This document shows positions 14,728 through 25,700 of a DNA stretch of 64,000 nt, in pieces; position 1 is the first letter of the stretch; each line of letters begins with the position of its first letter. Position numbers and translations under genes: made by a program. The DNA lies in assembly GCA_020746875.1 (NCBI GenBank), contig JAGTJL010000011.1:62001-126000 (forward strand), given 5' to 3'. Source of the DNA: Rhexocercosporidium sp. MPI-PUGE-AT-0058 (lineage: Eukaryota > Ascomycota > Leotiomycetes > Helotiales). Below the pieces are notes generated by a model. It had not been told where the DNA came from and did not search any database. It saw only the letters and a program-made list of their open reading frames with translations.

Positions 14728-15008
14728 TATAAAAGAGAAAATATTAAATATATAATAAAAGAATAATAAAGTAAGTGTTAAAAAGTAAACGTAAGAAATA
14801 CTTATTTAATAAATACTAAAGATATTATATATTTAAAAAGTATAATTTATTAAAGGAAAGAAAAGATATAATTTAAATAAAAAGAAAAAGTTATAATAAT
14901 AAAAATCGTTATTATTTTTAAAAGATATTGCCCTAAAAGCTATCTTAAATACAGTAAGATGCAGCTTAATCACGTGACAAATGGACCTCTGAGGTCAACC
15001 CCACCACA
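14728..15008 (-). repeat. 5' LTR of the minus-strand 12.5-kb Gypsy element
   Basis: 281 bp. Its outer end (about 14,945-15,008) is hardly mutated and reads, on the minus strand, TGTGGTGGGGTTGACCTC followed by an AGAGGTC half that makes a small palindrome. The inner end is heavily RIP-mutated. The GTAT target duplication follows at 15009-15012. Confidence 0.88.
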
Positions 15009-15012
15009 GTAT

Positions 15013-17111
15013 AAGCACTTATTTCTGAAGGAGCGTAATCTTTCTTAAAGATCCAAAGGAATAATTAAAGAATTTATAACTTTAATTAAAAGTCTTCGTT
15101 TATTATCTCGGTTAATTACTTTATTTTTATACGAGCTTACTCATTCTTATATTCCTTAATTATTCCTTAATAAATAAAAAATTAATTATCTCTTAAATTT
15201 ACTTATAAACTGCTTTATAAGCTCGAGCTTTTTCCGTTTATTATACGAGCTTTTTTACGTATTTATTTATAAAAATAATATATATTAAAGTTATATTCTT
15301 AATTATAACTTTTGCCGGTAATAATACGCTCGGCTTAAAGCCTTTCTTTATAAAGTCGCGAGTATTTTCGTCTTACTTCGCTTAAGCCTAGAAGTTATAC
15401 TTAATAACTTCTTTATCTTATTATATTCTTAAATTATTTAATAATAAAAGTTTTGGTTTAACGTCGAGAAAGTTAAAAGTAATTAATAACGTAAGATTTA
15501 TTAAATTTTATATTTTATAAAAGATATAAAAAGATTTAAACGCTTAATACTAAAGGGTTTAAGTACGCTTATCGTAATTAAAAGGAATTCGATTATTTAA
15601 AGAAGAAGCTAAAATTAAATTTATTATAATAAAAGAATTATTCTTATAAGCTCCGAGTATTTAATAAAAAAGAAAGGACTAAAAAGGTATCGAGTCCAGT
15701 TGCTCGGCTTTTATATTCGTTTAAAATAAAATAAAAGAATTAATAAAAAATAATAATATAAATTATATTTTATAATAAAATAGAAAACTCTGTAACGTAT
15801 AATAAATGCCTCTTTACTTATAAACTTATTTTATAAACTTTATTCAATTTAATAGCGCATAAAAGGAAGAATGCTAACTTAATAGCTTTATCACCGGGGC
15901 TTATAATTATAATATAAAAGTAAATTAAAGTATTACAAGCAGTTTTAATCGAATTAAAATAATTAATTATTTTAAAGCTAAAAGGAATTAAGAGAAAAAA
16001 TTATTTTCCTAAAAGCGGTTTACAGCAGCAGAACTTAATTAGGTCACGTGTAGTGCCAAGAGAGCAGCTTCCAGTGCTTATACGACATTACTTTATAATT
16101 ATTTAATAGAATAAAGTTTAATAAAGAATGAAGTGAATTTTAAAAGAAATATATACTTATAACTAAATACTTAATTAAGTTAAATAAAAAAAGCCGGGTG
16201 CGTGTGAGTGCCGCTTATTCTTCTTTTATTTAATAAATTTTCGGGAAAAGTAAACTTTTGTTTATTTAATTTATTAAGAAATCTTTTATTAATTAAAGGA
16301 AAAGCTTATTTAAATTTATTTAGTTGCGAAGAGTTTTTTATTATAGCGTAATAAACTACTATCGGACCTTATTATAATATTAATTATTTATTCTTAGGTT
16401 TAAACGAGTTATTTTATTTTTATTTTTATTTTTAATAAATACTTTTTTTTATAAATTATTATTTAAAGACGAGTATAATTTAAGGGAAATTAATAGTAAG
16501 TTTTATTTTTTTAAATATAAATATATCTTATTTAAAGGTTTTCCTTTTAATTTAAATTAGCCCGCTTTTTGTTTTTAAAATTAAAAGTTTTTAAATCTAA
16601 TATTTCTTTATTATCGGAGCGTGAATTAAAAGTAGAAAAATAATTATATTTTAATTTGCTATCGACTAATTATAGGTATTAGCGATTAGCTTAATTAACG
16701 TAAAATAATATTATAAATTATTTTAAGGAATATTTAAAAGGTATTCCTAGCTCGTCGGCTTCTTTAATCTTAAGAAAATACTTTTAAGCTTATAAACTAT
16801 TAAAATTCCCGATTATAAATAAGAAAAGGTTAATATTAAAAGTATCAAGTACTTCCGGCATATAGTATAAGTTCTCTTTATAAATTAACTCTTAATATTA
16901 TATAATTTAAACCTTTAGGTTTCGGACGTTTTTTATATTTAAAGATTATAAGTAATTTTAGCAAGTTATCGTTTAAATTATTATATTTATTTAATATAAA
17001 ACTGTCTTAAGGGTATGAATTAGTGCTTAAATATTAATTCTTTTCTTAACGACGAGTTACGTAGTTATTATATTAAAGAATTAACGGCCGATAGTGAAAA
17101 ATAGAGATTCG
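15013..17111. other. AT-rich, RIP-like sequence without recognisable genes
   Basis: No intact frame. The composition (TAA/TTA-rich) is that of decayed transposon DNA, but I could not assign it to any family in the window. A 12-bp inverted match (CGTATAAGCACT) joins the sequence at the Gypsy insertion point with 16,073-16,084. A less mutated patch with CACGTG occurs near 16,043. Confidence 0.5.
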
Positions 17112-17458
17112 GTGTGAATGATGATTTTATTACTTCGGGGGAAACTAGATCTATATAACTACTTTAGGTGCCAAGCTATTAGCTCTCGCATCGGCTATTC
17201 GCATCGGTTATTAGCTTTATATTGAAACTAGCTTTGTTTTAGAACTAGCTTTATATTAAGACTAGCTTTGTATTAAGACTAGCTTTATATTAGAGTTAGC
17301 TTTTGTTTTGAGCTTAAAGTAGTCTTTTACGGGCTACCGGATATGCGTGGAAAGCTTTAATATAATCTTATATTTTAGAAGCTACCGGGTATACGTGAAA
17401 AGCTTTAATATAATCTTATATAGTATCATTAAAGCTATATTATTATAATAATCCTACA
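17112..17458 (+). repeat. Solo LTR-like element with internal short direct repeats
   Basis: Starts TGTGAATGATGATTTT and ends AATCCTACA, a TG...CA layout of 347 bp. The middle consists of near-identical direct repeats of a CTAGCTTTRTATTRRRA-like word (about 17,210-17,310) and two copies of a GCTACCGGRTATRCGTGRAAA word (about 17,333-17,403). The first 135 bp recur at 25275-25409, showing it is a repeat end. No matching target duplication was found at the two flanks, so the boundary or the solo-LTR reading may be off. Confidence 0.55.
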
Positions 17459-17589
17459 TCAATTTAATAGTGTATTTACCTTAGCAACGATAAGAGGACA
17501 CGTAGCAACATAAAAGCGGCTGCCAAGACCCGTCCCACCTAATAAAGTTGGAACGGGGGGAGGGACTGTACGCAGGTCCAGGCCCAAAG

Positions 17590-17940
17590 TTACTCTAAAA
17601 TACGTGGGCAGAATGAAAGCGGTGAGACAAAACTTTGGGCCTGTATCTCCGCACATGAGAAAGGGCCGATTAATATTGGGTCTTTCATGCCGATAAGTCT
17701 TGTATCCATGAGGGCTTCAAACCCCTCGTCGTTTTGATAGACTCTTACTGGCTGTCGTGTGGACAGATCCACGGGTACTAGCCTCTTGGCTCCCATAATC
17801 TCGGATAGTCTCCCGGGGAATACAATAGTACTGTACTTCCGTACCATCCCACCGGCTCTCAGACGAGCCGCGAACACGGTCCACGGCTCCCGGTATGCAT
17901 AATTATCCGCACACTGAAAATCGTCTTGAGACCTTCTTTT
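17590..17940 (-). pseudogene. Unrecognised gene fragment of ordinary base composition
   Basis: A 116-codon open frame on the minus strand with balanced, protein-like composition (for example GGMVRKYSTIVFPGRLSE) but no ATG start; the frame is open only through a TTG. A possible splice acceptor (ACGATTTTCAG) lies near the upstream end, with a GTAAGC donor about 41 bp further upstream, so this could be an internal or last exon. I do not recognise the family. The surrounding 17,460-18,300 has near-normal GC, in contrast with both flanks, so it is probably a captured or surviving piece of host gene rather than transposon. Confidence 0.35.
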
Positions 17941-18297
17941 CAACGCACGCTTACAAAATTGATATTAATTCGATTCTCCCCAAAATAAATTATCAGATCA
18001 AGAGAACCTCTTTGTACTACAATTACCTTTTTTATTCAACATTATCGTCGGTTGCGTTGTTACAAACCCAGTTTCTAGAGGTATCTGTTTTGGTGTACAA
18101 ATAATTACGTACACCGGGAGCACGGTTACGGGCAGGGAACCTCGCCGACCTTCGGGGGTGCCGAAGGTTCTTGCTCCACCGAGAATTAAAACGAAAGGAA
18201 GTTTCCGGTTTGTCTCGTCCAGCCTAGTATTTTCCCTCGCTAATTGTAGAAATTTCTTGCGAAATCTGTCGTTCTATGGTCAATAGTGCCTCGCTAT

Positions 18298-18540
18298 TCA
18301 AAACGGTGGACGAGACGCACCTAAAACCCCCGGAAGAGTTAGATTAGTTACCCCCTTGATATAAATACCACCCACCTCCTCACTTATTTGCTGTCTCTCA
18401 CTGGTCAATGTTTTCTGCTCTCTCTCACTGGTCAATGTTTTCTGCTCTCTCTCACTGGTCAATGTTTTCTCCGTTGTCTCACTTGTCTTGAACTTGATTA
18501 GACCCCAGCTCCAGCTCCAACCAATCTTGGCTTTATTCAT
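18298..18540 (-). pseudogene. Small frame with 9-residue tandem repeats, unrecognised
   Basis: An ATG-started 80-codon frame on the minus strand. Its centre has three tandem copies of a TLTSEREQK-like unit, encoded by a 27-bp DNA repeat. It begins MNKAKIGWSWSWGL and ends in a proline/glycine-rich stretch. Charged heptad-like repeats suggest a helical linker of a larger protein. It lies just downstream, on the same strand, of the broken coding region at 18,660-19,210, so both could be pieces of one decayed gene. No family is recognised. Confidence 0.3.
18397..18480. repeat. 27-bp tandem repeat, about three copies
   Basis: The unit CACTGGTCAATGTTTTCTGC plus TCTCTCT recurs three times in succession with period 27, the last copy diverging at its end (CCGTTGTCTC). 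Because the period is a multiple of three it keeps the minus-strand frame open and encodes nine-residue repeats. Confidence 0.85.
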
Positions 18541-18659
18541 ATGCAGAATTGCGGGGAAACTAGTCCATCCCCTTATGGTTAGCAGATATTGTCTAGCTGG
18601 CAGGAAGCTCGTTTACTAACGGGCAGTACTACAGCCGAAACCGAAAAAGAAAATTATCA

Positions 18660-19210
18660 TATGGGTGTGGATCTGTTGCCAGTGCAACGCTTCTGGGATG
18701 AGTTTATCCATCGAAAACTGTCCTGGATGCGGAATACAACGGTGTACGTCTTGCGATGTGCGGAAGCAAGGTCGTTAGTAACCTACTTGTCAACAAAACC
18801 GCACTCCTCCGAACAGCTCCGCCAACGGCCGATGAACCCTTCCCAAGCACTATCCTTCAGGTCTGCTGGTTGCAACATTATATCCAAGGCCACGTCCTCT
18901 ATTATTTCGATTCCCGGCATAGCTTTCCTCTCGATACCGAACACCTTCTCGGGACTCGTGAAAACCTGCACTCAGTCAGCGTGGAATATCGAATCCTTGA
19001 ATGTCGCATTAGGACATGGACAGTCTTACCACAACCCGTCTGGCGATGTTCTCTTTTGAGATACATACACCGCCCACCCTGCCATGTCCTCTCGGCAGTA
19101 TCTTTTCTTCATGATGTCCAGTTATCGAGGCTCCTTGTACGGTTTATAATAGATCTCCGGCGTCTACCTTTGCTGGTGTTTAGAAAATTCCTTCTGCATT
19201 CCTATCTGTA
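18660..19210 (-). pseudogene. Broken gene on the minus strand, family unknown
   Basis: Read on the minus strand, a protein-like sequence runs through 19,200 to about 19,020 in one frame (phrases HHEEKILPRGHGRVGG and SKENIARRVVVRLS). It then continues after a frameshift in the next frame from about 19,010 to 18,660 (phrases FTSPEKVFGIERKAMPGIE, ADLKDSAWEGFIGRW, TYTVVFRIQDSFRWINSS). The second frame is interrupted by in-frame TGA and TAG codons at plausible Trp/Gln positions, which fits RIP-type transitions. The overlapping plus-strand frames at 18589-19059 and 18756-19445 look like shadows. The source family is not recognised. Confidence 0.4.
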
Positions 19211-22089
19211 TTTTATCGGGGTCCCTAGATTAGTCGGGCGGGTTTCGTCAAGTTCTCGCTGGCATTGGCTGCAAATCGTTTACTGTGGGGGGTTTTGTAA
19301 AACATCAGGTGGTCAAACGCAACAGGGGTGGTGGTGCACTTATACTACTTTTAATTCAAAATGCTGCTACCACAAATCAATCAAATCTTCAAGGATGGGT
19401 GACCACAGCCTCAACCACACTCCCCAAAGACACCGGAAAGCCTGAAGCCAACTATCCCCTTCAATTTCAAATCAAATCCTTTCTTATCTATAATTTAGAA
19501 GTCGAATTGAGTCATTTCGACTTTATTTCCTAAACAAACGTTTAGCGTAGAATTGCCGAAGGAGTCAATTCCAATTAGTTAATTCGACTTATTAAGGTTA
19601 CGTCTAAATAAGCTCGGATGCGGCTTAAACTCGTATATGAGTTAGCTTAGGTATATACGATATTAACCCCGTCGAGATTTCCACCGGAACTCTATTATAA
19701 GATGAGTTTTACGAGAAGATAATTATCGTCGTCGAGTTTTAATAAAGGAAGCAAATGTATAAGTCAAATGCAAATCTTAAATATAAAATAAATATAAAAA
19801 TATAAAAATATAAAAGCGGAAATTATAACTAGCTATAATATGTAGAAGTTCGGTATATAAATACCGAACGCGTGAAGGTAAGAAGACGTATAAAGTATAA
19901 AAAGTAAAGAATTAAATCAATTCGATTTAGGTTTTTTATATTATAAATTATTTATATATTTTCTAGTTTAACGTATAATCGTGTGTTGTTAATATAAGTA
20001 TGCCGTATTAATTAGTGGCATTAACGTATATTTAAGGGATAAAGATAAGTATAATATATTATAAGACGAACGAACGCGGATTATTTAATATATTTAAGCT
20101 ATTAAAGAATTAATTAAAAGTCGGGCAGAGTTGAATAAGTTAGTTTCCTTATTAGTAAATAGTTTACTTATTTCCGAGTTATAATTATTAAAGACAGATG
20201 AGATGTAATATGAATTCGAAAACGAAAATGTTAAATTATATCGGTTTATTAATTACTATAAGGATCAGATTCGAAAGTATTATTAAGAGGAGTATAAGTA
20301 AGAGAATAAGTAAAAGAGCAGACTTAAAGTAAGAATAGAAAAGCAATTCTTATAGAGAACCGGAGTTTATTATTAATATTTTTTTGTCCGCGGCCTTAAA
20401 GCGCAGTTTTTCGAGGTATAAGCAGTCGATCTTAGTTTAGTTATATTAACCGGAGACGTTAATTTAAATACCGTAAAAGCGACGTTAAAATAAGTTATAT
20501 AATAAGTAAAAGAGAAAATACGCCGCTAAATTATCGAACTAAAGAAATCCTAAGAGCTTAACTTATAGTTACGCCGCGTAGGATAAGTCGAGCATTTAAG
20601 AGCGTTTAATTAAAAGGAATTATAAGAATTAGTTGCTCTTATAAAAGACGACGAGCTCGAGTTAAAAGTATTATATAAAGCGTTTAATTAATTGATTTAA
20701 GACGCATAAAACTATTATATTTAATTAATAATTAAGTTAAAGGGGTTATTTAAGGCGAACCGGAAGGAAATGAATAAGAATATGCGGATGTCGTTTAATA
20801 ATTAAATAAATATTACTATAGTAAAAGCGCATATAAAAATATATAAATAGTTATTACGTTATATATTTTAATTTAAAGATATTATGCTTAAGAAGCGGCC
20901 GGGTTATAAATTAATAAAAAAACAATAAATAACTATTAATAACGTATAAACAAATATTAAGGAGTTTATATAATAAAAAGAGAAGTAAAGAAATTTAAAA
21001 AGCAAAGTAAAGAAGAAGGAAAGAGCGTTAAATGAAAAGATTAAATAAATAAGACGGATTTAACGGCAGATTTTACGGTTATAGATTGCGTTATTTAATT
21101 AGCTATTATAAAACGACAAATATAAAAGTATTATAATTAATAAGTTAGCCGTTTTAGGAATGCGGGAAGATAATAAGTAATTAAATATAAAAGATTATAC
21201 GCTTAAATATTCGGCCGTAATTAAGTTAGCCTAGTTAATAATAGTTTAAGAAGCGTACGAGTAAAGACGGGAAGCTATTAAATAGTATAAGAACCGCGGT
21301 TTAAATACGAAAAAGCTAAGGAGAAAGCGTTTAATTATTATATTTTAATATAAGGTTTAATTTATACGTTTATAATTATGGCTTATAATAGGAAGGATTT
21401 TAAATCTATATAATAATTATATTAAGTCGGTTATACGGGTTTAAGATTTAATATATTACTTACCTTTAGGAATCGCCCTTATTATGGCGAATTATACGGC
21501 TCCTTAAGCGAAATAACTTTAAATCAGGAGGTAATACATAAATTAGTCTATTATAATAAGTTTATTATAATATATACTTTTTAATATAAGTAAATAACGT
21601 TTGTTTTGGCTTTATTGTCTTTTGCTACGGCTTTAGGCTGCCCCTAGACAGACTATAAGCGACGGGATTTTTTACCGGCTAAAGTAATAAGTACTATTTT
21701 ATACTTAATATGGGTTTTATTTACGGCCTAGACGCAGCGTTTAACTTCAATACCTTAAGCAAAAGTTATATTATTTACGAGGTATATTATTAAAGGCTTT
21801 TGTCGAGCTATATATAAGCTACGGCCTATTGGCCTGTCCTTAATTTAGAGCTTTTCCCTTAGAGAATTACAGTAAAAATACGCAAAAGCTTTGACTAACA
21901 GTCTTTATATAATAGACGAAAAATATATATAATAAACAATTCTTATTAACTTTATTAATAAATAAAGTTTAGCGTAATAACCCTTATTTTCTTATTAAAA
22001 ATCGTTTATAATTTTAAAACCGCTTATTATTTATCTTTTTTATATATATAACCTTTAATTATTATATATTACTTTAAGAATTAACTTTA

Positions 22090-24430
22090 ATATAATATTT
22101 TTAAAACGGGATAGCCGAAAGGTTAAATAAATACCTAATAGAGCGGCTAATTAGCGTCTGTAAGGCTAAGAGATTACCCTTGTTTTTATGGCCCTACTTA
22201 TTATAAGGAATAGCTTATATTAAGAATCGGTTATATAACTCCGTCATAAAAAAGACTTCTTTTAAAGCTTTATGCGGTAAATTACCGACAATTGACTATA
22301 TTTACATATTAAGCTCTTTAACCTACGTACTTAAGAATAAGAGAGCTCATAAGCTAACCGATAAATCCGATAGGGGTATTCTTGTCGGTTTTAAGTCTTT
22401 TAATAATTACTTAGTTTATTTACCAAATAAAAGAGCCGTTATAAACTCTAAAAACGTCCTAATTAAAGAGTATTTAATCCTTAAGGACAATATGACGGAA
22501 GAAACCGAATTCGACTATATAATCGAAACACTTGAAGAGTTTGAAGGCGCTAGCGATAATATTATTAAGCTAATAAGTGGTATTAACGACGAAATGCTTA
22601 ATAAAGGCAATATAAGCGAAAAGTCGCCTATCGACTAATTAAAGGGCGAAAAAACGGATTTTAAAGACGAATCCGACTTATTCACACAAAAGCTTCCTTA
22701 AACGCTAAAGGCTAATAAAATGCCTAATACGATTAGCCCGGAAATGCCTAAAGCGCTTATTAAAAGGCCTAAAAAAGATTATTCGAGCTAAGAGCTTAAC
22801 GTCGTAATTAAAAACGCTAGTATTAGCGCTAAAGACTTTAATAACTCTTTAAAAAATCAGCCAGTAATATACTTAAGCTTTAAGACGGCTATTCGTTAAT
22901 TAAATAACTAGTTAATCGAAAAGGAAAAAAAAGCTTTTTCTGTTTATAAAGACGCTAAGAGACTAGCTTTTATGGCTTTAATAAACTCTAAAATAAACGA
23001 AGATTTAGAAAAGGAACTAATAAAGCTACTTAAAAAGTTAAAGGCTAATAAAGTCGTTATTAAATAAATTAAAGGCTTTTAAATTTACGAGCCTAAAAGC
23101 CTTAAAAAGGCTATGGCCTCTCTGTATAAAGACTATTAACTAAAAGCCATAGAAAAAGAAGCTAATTCCCTAGAAAGTCACAAGACCTAGGAAATAATGT
23201 CAAAAGACGCTAATAAGGCTTATAAGCCTTTAAAAACGAAGTAGGTATATAAAATTAAAGAATTACTTAATCACTTCGAATTTAAAGCTAAATTCGTCGC
23301 TAAAGGGTTCGAGTAATTCTACGGCCTTAATTACGTAAATACTTTTGCTAACGTAGTAAAACAAATGGCTTGACGACTTATATTCGCCTTAGCGGTCTTT
23401 TACGATTAGCTTATATAAAAAGTTAATATAATATCGGCTTTTACATAAAATAATATTAACGTAAACACTTTATATATAATGCCTCTCGAAGGCATAAATG
23501 CCTAAAAATACGCTAGTAAACTACTCCTGCTTAATAAAGCCTTATATAAGCTAAAACAGTTAGCTAGGCTCTGGTTTATTACGCTAAAAAAAGTCCTAAT
23601 TTAAAAACTCGGTTTTTAAGCCTTAATTACTAAGAATTATATCTTAATTAATAAGGAGTAATAGCTTATAGTTTTTATTTACGTAAACGACTTAGCGATA
23701 ATTAACCTAAGCGTTAATAATATTAAATCCTTTATTAAAGAGTTTAAAAAGCTCTTTAAATTAATATCAATAAATTATAAGTTGCCTTTTATTTCTTACG
23801 CTAGCTACTAAACCTAATATTTGCTATTCGGTTATAAAGCTCGCTCGATTCGCTAGTAATTCTAGCACCGATTATATGATTGCCCTTAAAAACGTGCTTA
23901 AATACCTAAAAGGATTAAAAAAGTTAAGGCTAATTTACGAAAAAAGCTTTAGTTAATATATAAGCGGCTATTGCGACGCCGACTACGTCGGAAATATTGG
24001 TACGGCTAAATCGACTAGCGGCTTATGCTTTTACTTAGCGAGTTGCTTATTTAGCTGGAAAAGCAAGCTTTAAAGTATTATAGCTTAAAGCACGACTGAG
24101 GCCGAATATATAGCTATTAATTCGGCTTTTAAAGAGGCTATTTATATAAAGCAGCTTCTAACCGAATTAGGCTATTACATATAGGAACGATTCCCTGTTT
24201 ATACGGATAATAACGGCGCTCTTTTATTAATTAATAACTCTTAATTCCACGAGAGGACTAAGTATATTGCCGTTAAATACTATTACATCCGCGACTTCAT
24301 AAATTAAGGCGAAATAGACTTAATTTATATAAAAGGGTTTAAACAAAAACCCGACGGCTTTATGAAGCCGTTAGATAAGCCTAAATTCATTGAATTCATA
24401 AGGCTTTTAAGACTAGCCGAATAGGGCTAA
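22090..24430 (+). pseudogene. Copia pol remnant (integrase end, reverse transcriptase, RNase H)
   Basis: Readable landmarks on the plus strand: NGIAERLNKYLIERL (end of integrase core), KAKFVAKGFE and LNKALYKLKQLARLW (reverse transcriptase), YVNDLAI at about 23,680, where the catalytic YVDD has become YVND by a G-to-A change, and STSGLCFYLAS, STTEAEYIAINSAF and YTDNNGALLLIN-like phrases of RNase H (23,990-24,250). Many in-frame TAA/TAG codons, often where Gln or Trp is expected, show the enzyme cannot be made. Family assignment is secure from the RT and RNase H motifs. Confidence 0.85.
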
Positions 24431-24610
24431 AGCGGAGGAAACAGCGGAGGAAATAAGATTATAATTTGTATTTTTTTCTCTTTACATCTGGCCTACCCTC
24501 CGCAAAGGGTTATTTTATGTATTTACTCTATTTTTGTAAATATAAGCTCTGTTTTAAAGCTAGCTTATATATAAGCTTATAAAGTTATTACGTCACTTAT
24601 TAAGAGGGTA

Positions 24611-24670
24611 TGTTGGATTTGACTTCGGTTACTCGTGCCGATTTTACCCTAGAATAGCCGAAGGAGTTTC
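24611..24670 (+). repeat. Start of Copia 3' LTR
   Basis: TG start directly after a purine-rich tract (AAGAGGGTA, 24602-24610) at the end of the Copia internal region. The right limit is unresolved; sequence of similar flavour continues to about 24,900. Confidence 0.5.
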
Positions 24671-24914
24671 TACTGCTTACGCGGCCCGGAAATTACCTTT
24701 ATATTCCGGGAAATTACGCTCGTATTCAATTACGTAACTCGTATAAGCTACGTAATTAATTACGTAGTCGTAAAAGCTTTTAAAGAAGCTATTATTTTAT
24801 ATATAATTACCGAAGAGCTCTTTTAGCTCTTTAAGTAAGCAAGCAATTCTCTCTCTTTGATCACGTGTCCTCACCTACTGCGCTTCCTCATTCCTAATTG
24901 GCTCGCCTTATTCT

Positions 24915-25255
24915 CACAAAATCGAATAAAATAATTTCTTTAATTAACGTAATTTAAAAAATAATAAGCTTAAACCGGCGAGGTATAAAAGCGGCTTCTA
25001 AACGAAGGCAGAACGAGATAATAATATTATAAAAAGAGAATATAAAAGCATATTCTTAATCTTTAAAAAGCTTAAGATTTAGCTTATAAGAGACTATTTT
25101 ATAATATGATTAACGCAAATACTCTTATTATTTAATTTAAAAGAATTACTTACGATTATTTTAATACGATACTTACTCGCTAACTCGCTTAGATTAGGCT
25201 TTTCGACTTCGAAGTGCGCTATATTAAAAATATTACGTATATAGCAGCAGATACT
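24915..25255 (+). mobile_element. Fragment of the 12.5-kb Gypsy family (RNase H region)
   Basis: Matches 44,098-44,445 of the plus copy in the same orientation, including the phrases TTAATTAACGT, AAACCGGCGAGGTATAA and GGCTTTTCGACTTCGAAGTG. It encodes the RNase H end (RLFDFEVRYIK) with stops. It is joined on its right to an LTR-like fragment of another family. Confidence 0.8.
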
Positions 25256-25274
25256 CTGAAAAGAAAAGATTTGG

Positions 25275-25409
25275 TATGAATGATAATTCTATTACTTCGG
25301 GGGAAACTAAGTTTATATAATTACTTTTAGGCGCTAAGCTATTTAGCTCTCGCATCGGCTATTTGCTCTCGCATCGGTTATTAGCTTTACATTGAACTAG
25401 CTTTATATC
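25275..25409 (+). repeat. Truncated copy of the 17112-17458 LTR-like repeat
   Basis: Starts TATGAATGATAATTCTATTA, the RIP-mutated equivalent of the TGTGAATGATGATTTTATTA start at 17112. It follows that repeat through the CTCTCGCATCGGYTATT words and then diverges in the CTAGCTTTATAT region, shortly before the second Gypsy element begins. Confidence 0.7.
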
Positions 25410-25445
25410 ACCAGAGCTTCCGAGGTTTAAAACACAGAAGCTTAA

Positions 25446-25700
25446 TGTTACGGCTGGCTAAAGGTTAATACGGTGCAAGAGATAGCTTTATATTTAAACT
25501 TAAAATTACGCTTAAAATTAAAAAGAAAAGATAAAGAGAAAAGAAAAGCTCTTTATAAGAGGGAGCTTTAATATAAATACACAAAAGGTCCCCTTAGCCT
25601 TTTTTAATTAAGACTAGCGCTATAATTACTATGCTAAGGTAATGTTACAAGCGATGCCGAGCTCGTTCGGTTAGAATACAAAGCTTAAGGAGTCGTAATA
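25446..25700 (-). repeat. 3' LTR of the second Gypsy element
   Basis: 255 bp. It shares the block TACAAGCGATGCCGAGCTCG with the partner LTR at 31934-32173, as well as an A/G-rich stretch followed by TATAAATACACAAAAG, a plausible TATA box of the element promoter. Confidence 0.8.

Larger units (their letters stand above)
2441..15008 (-). mobile_element. Full-length Ty3/Gypsy LTR retrotransposon, RIP-inactivated (minus-strand copy)
   Basis: A 12.57-kb element bounded by 280/281-bp LTRs (2441-2720 and 14728-15008) and flanked on both sides by GTAT (2437-2440, 15009-15012). It is colinear, in inverted orientation, with the copy at 37376-49900: position x there maps to about 15008-(x-37376) here, checked at the RNase H region (44,237 to about 8,147). 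On the minus strand the order is 5' LTR (right), gag-like region, reverse transcriptase (about 9,220-8,560), RNase H (about 8,400-7,950), integrase (about 7,400-6,420), a long 3' tail (about 6,400-2,720), 3' LTR (left). Every frame is full of TAA/TAG; no protein can be made. The small frames at 7272-7472 and 7959-8144 are not genes. Confidence 0.9.
19540..24670 (+). mobile_element. Ty1/Copia LTR retrotransposon, RIP-inactivated
   Basis: Copia order is visible on the plus strand: gag-like region (about 20,030-21,400), integrase end (about 22,110-22,270), reverse transcriptase (about 23,270-23,730), RNase H (about 23,850-24,430), then a purine tract AAGAGGGTA and the start of the 3' LTR at 24611 (TGTTGGATTTGACTTCGG). 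A shared word (AGAATAGCCGAAGGAG at about 24,650, AGAATTGCCGAAGGAG at about 19,545) marks the corresponding 5' LTR region, but exact LTR limits and target duplication could not be fixed. The region 21,540-21,950 reads differently from its surroundings and might hold a small insertion. Confidence 0.8.

Noticed and set aside
18130..18175. CCTTCGGGGGTGCCGAAGG hairpin as a terminator
   Set aside because: Short GC hairpin in eukaryotic DNA without adjacent functional gene; no basis for a terminator call.
18589..19445. Long plus-strand frames of 156 and 229 codons
   Set aside because: No proper start, no domain, overlapping each other in different frames; the minus strand reads more like protein.
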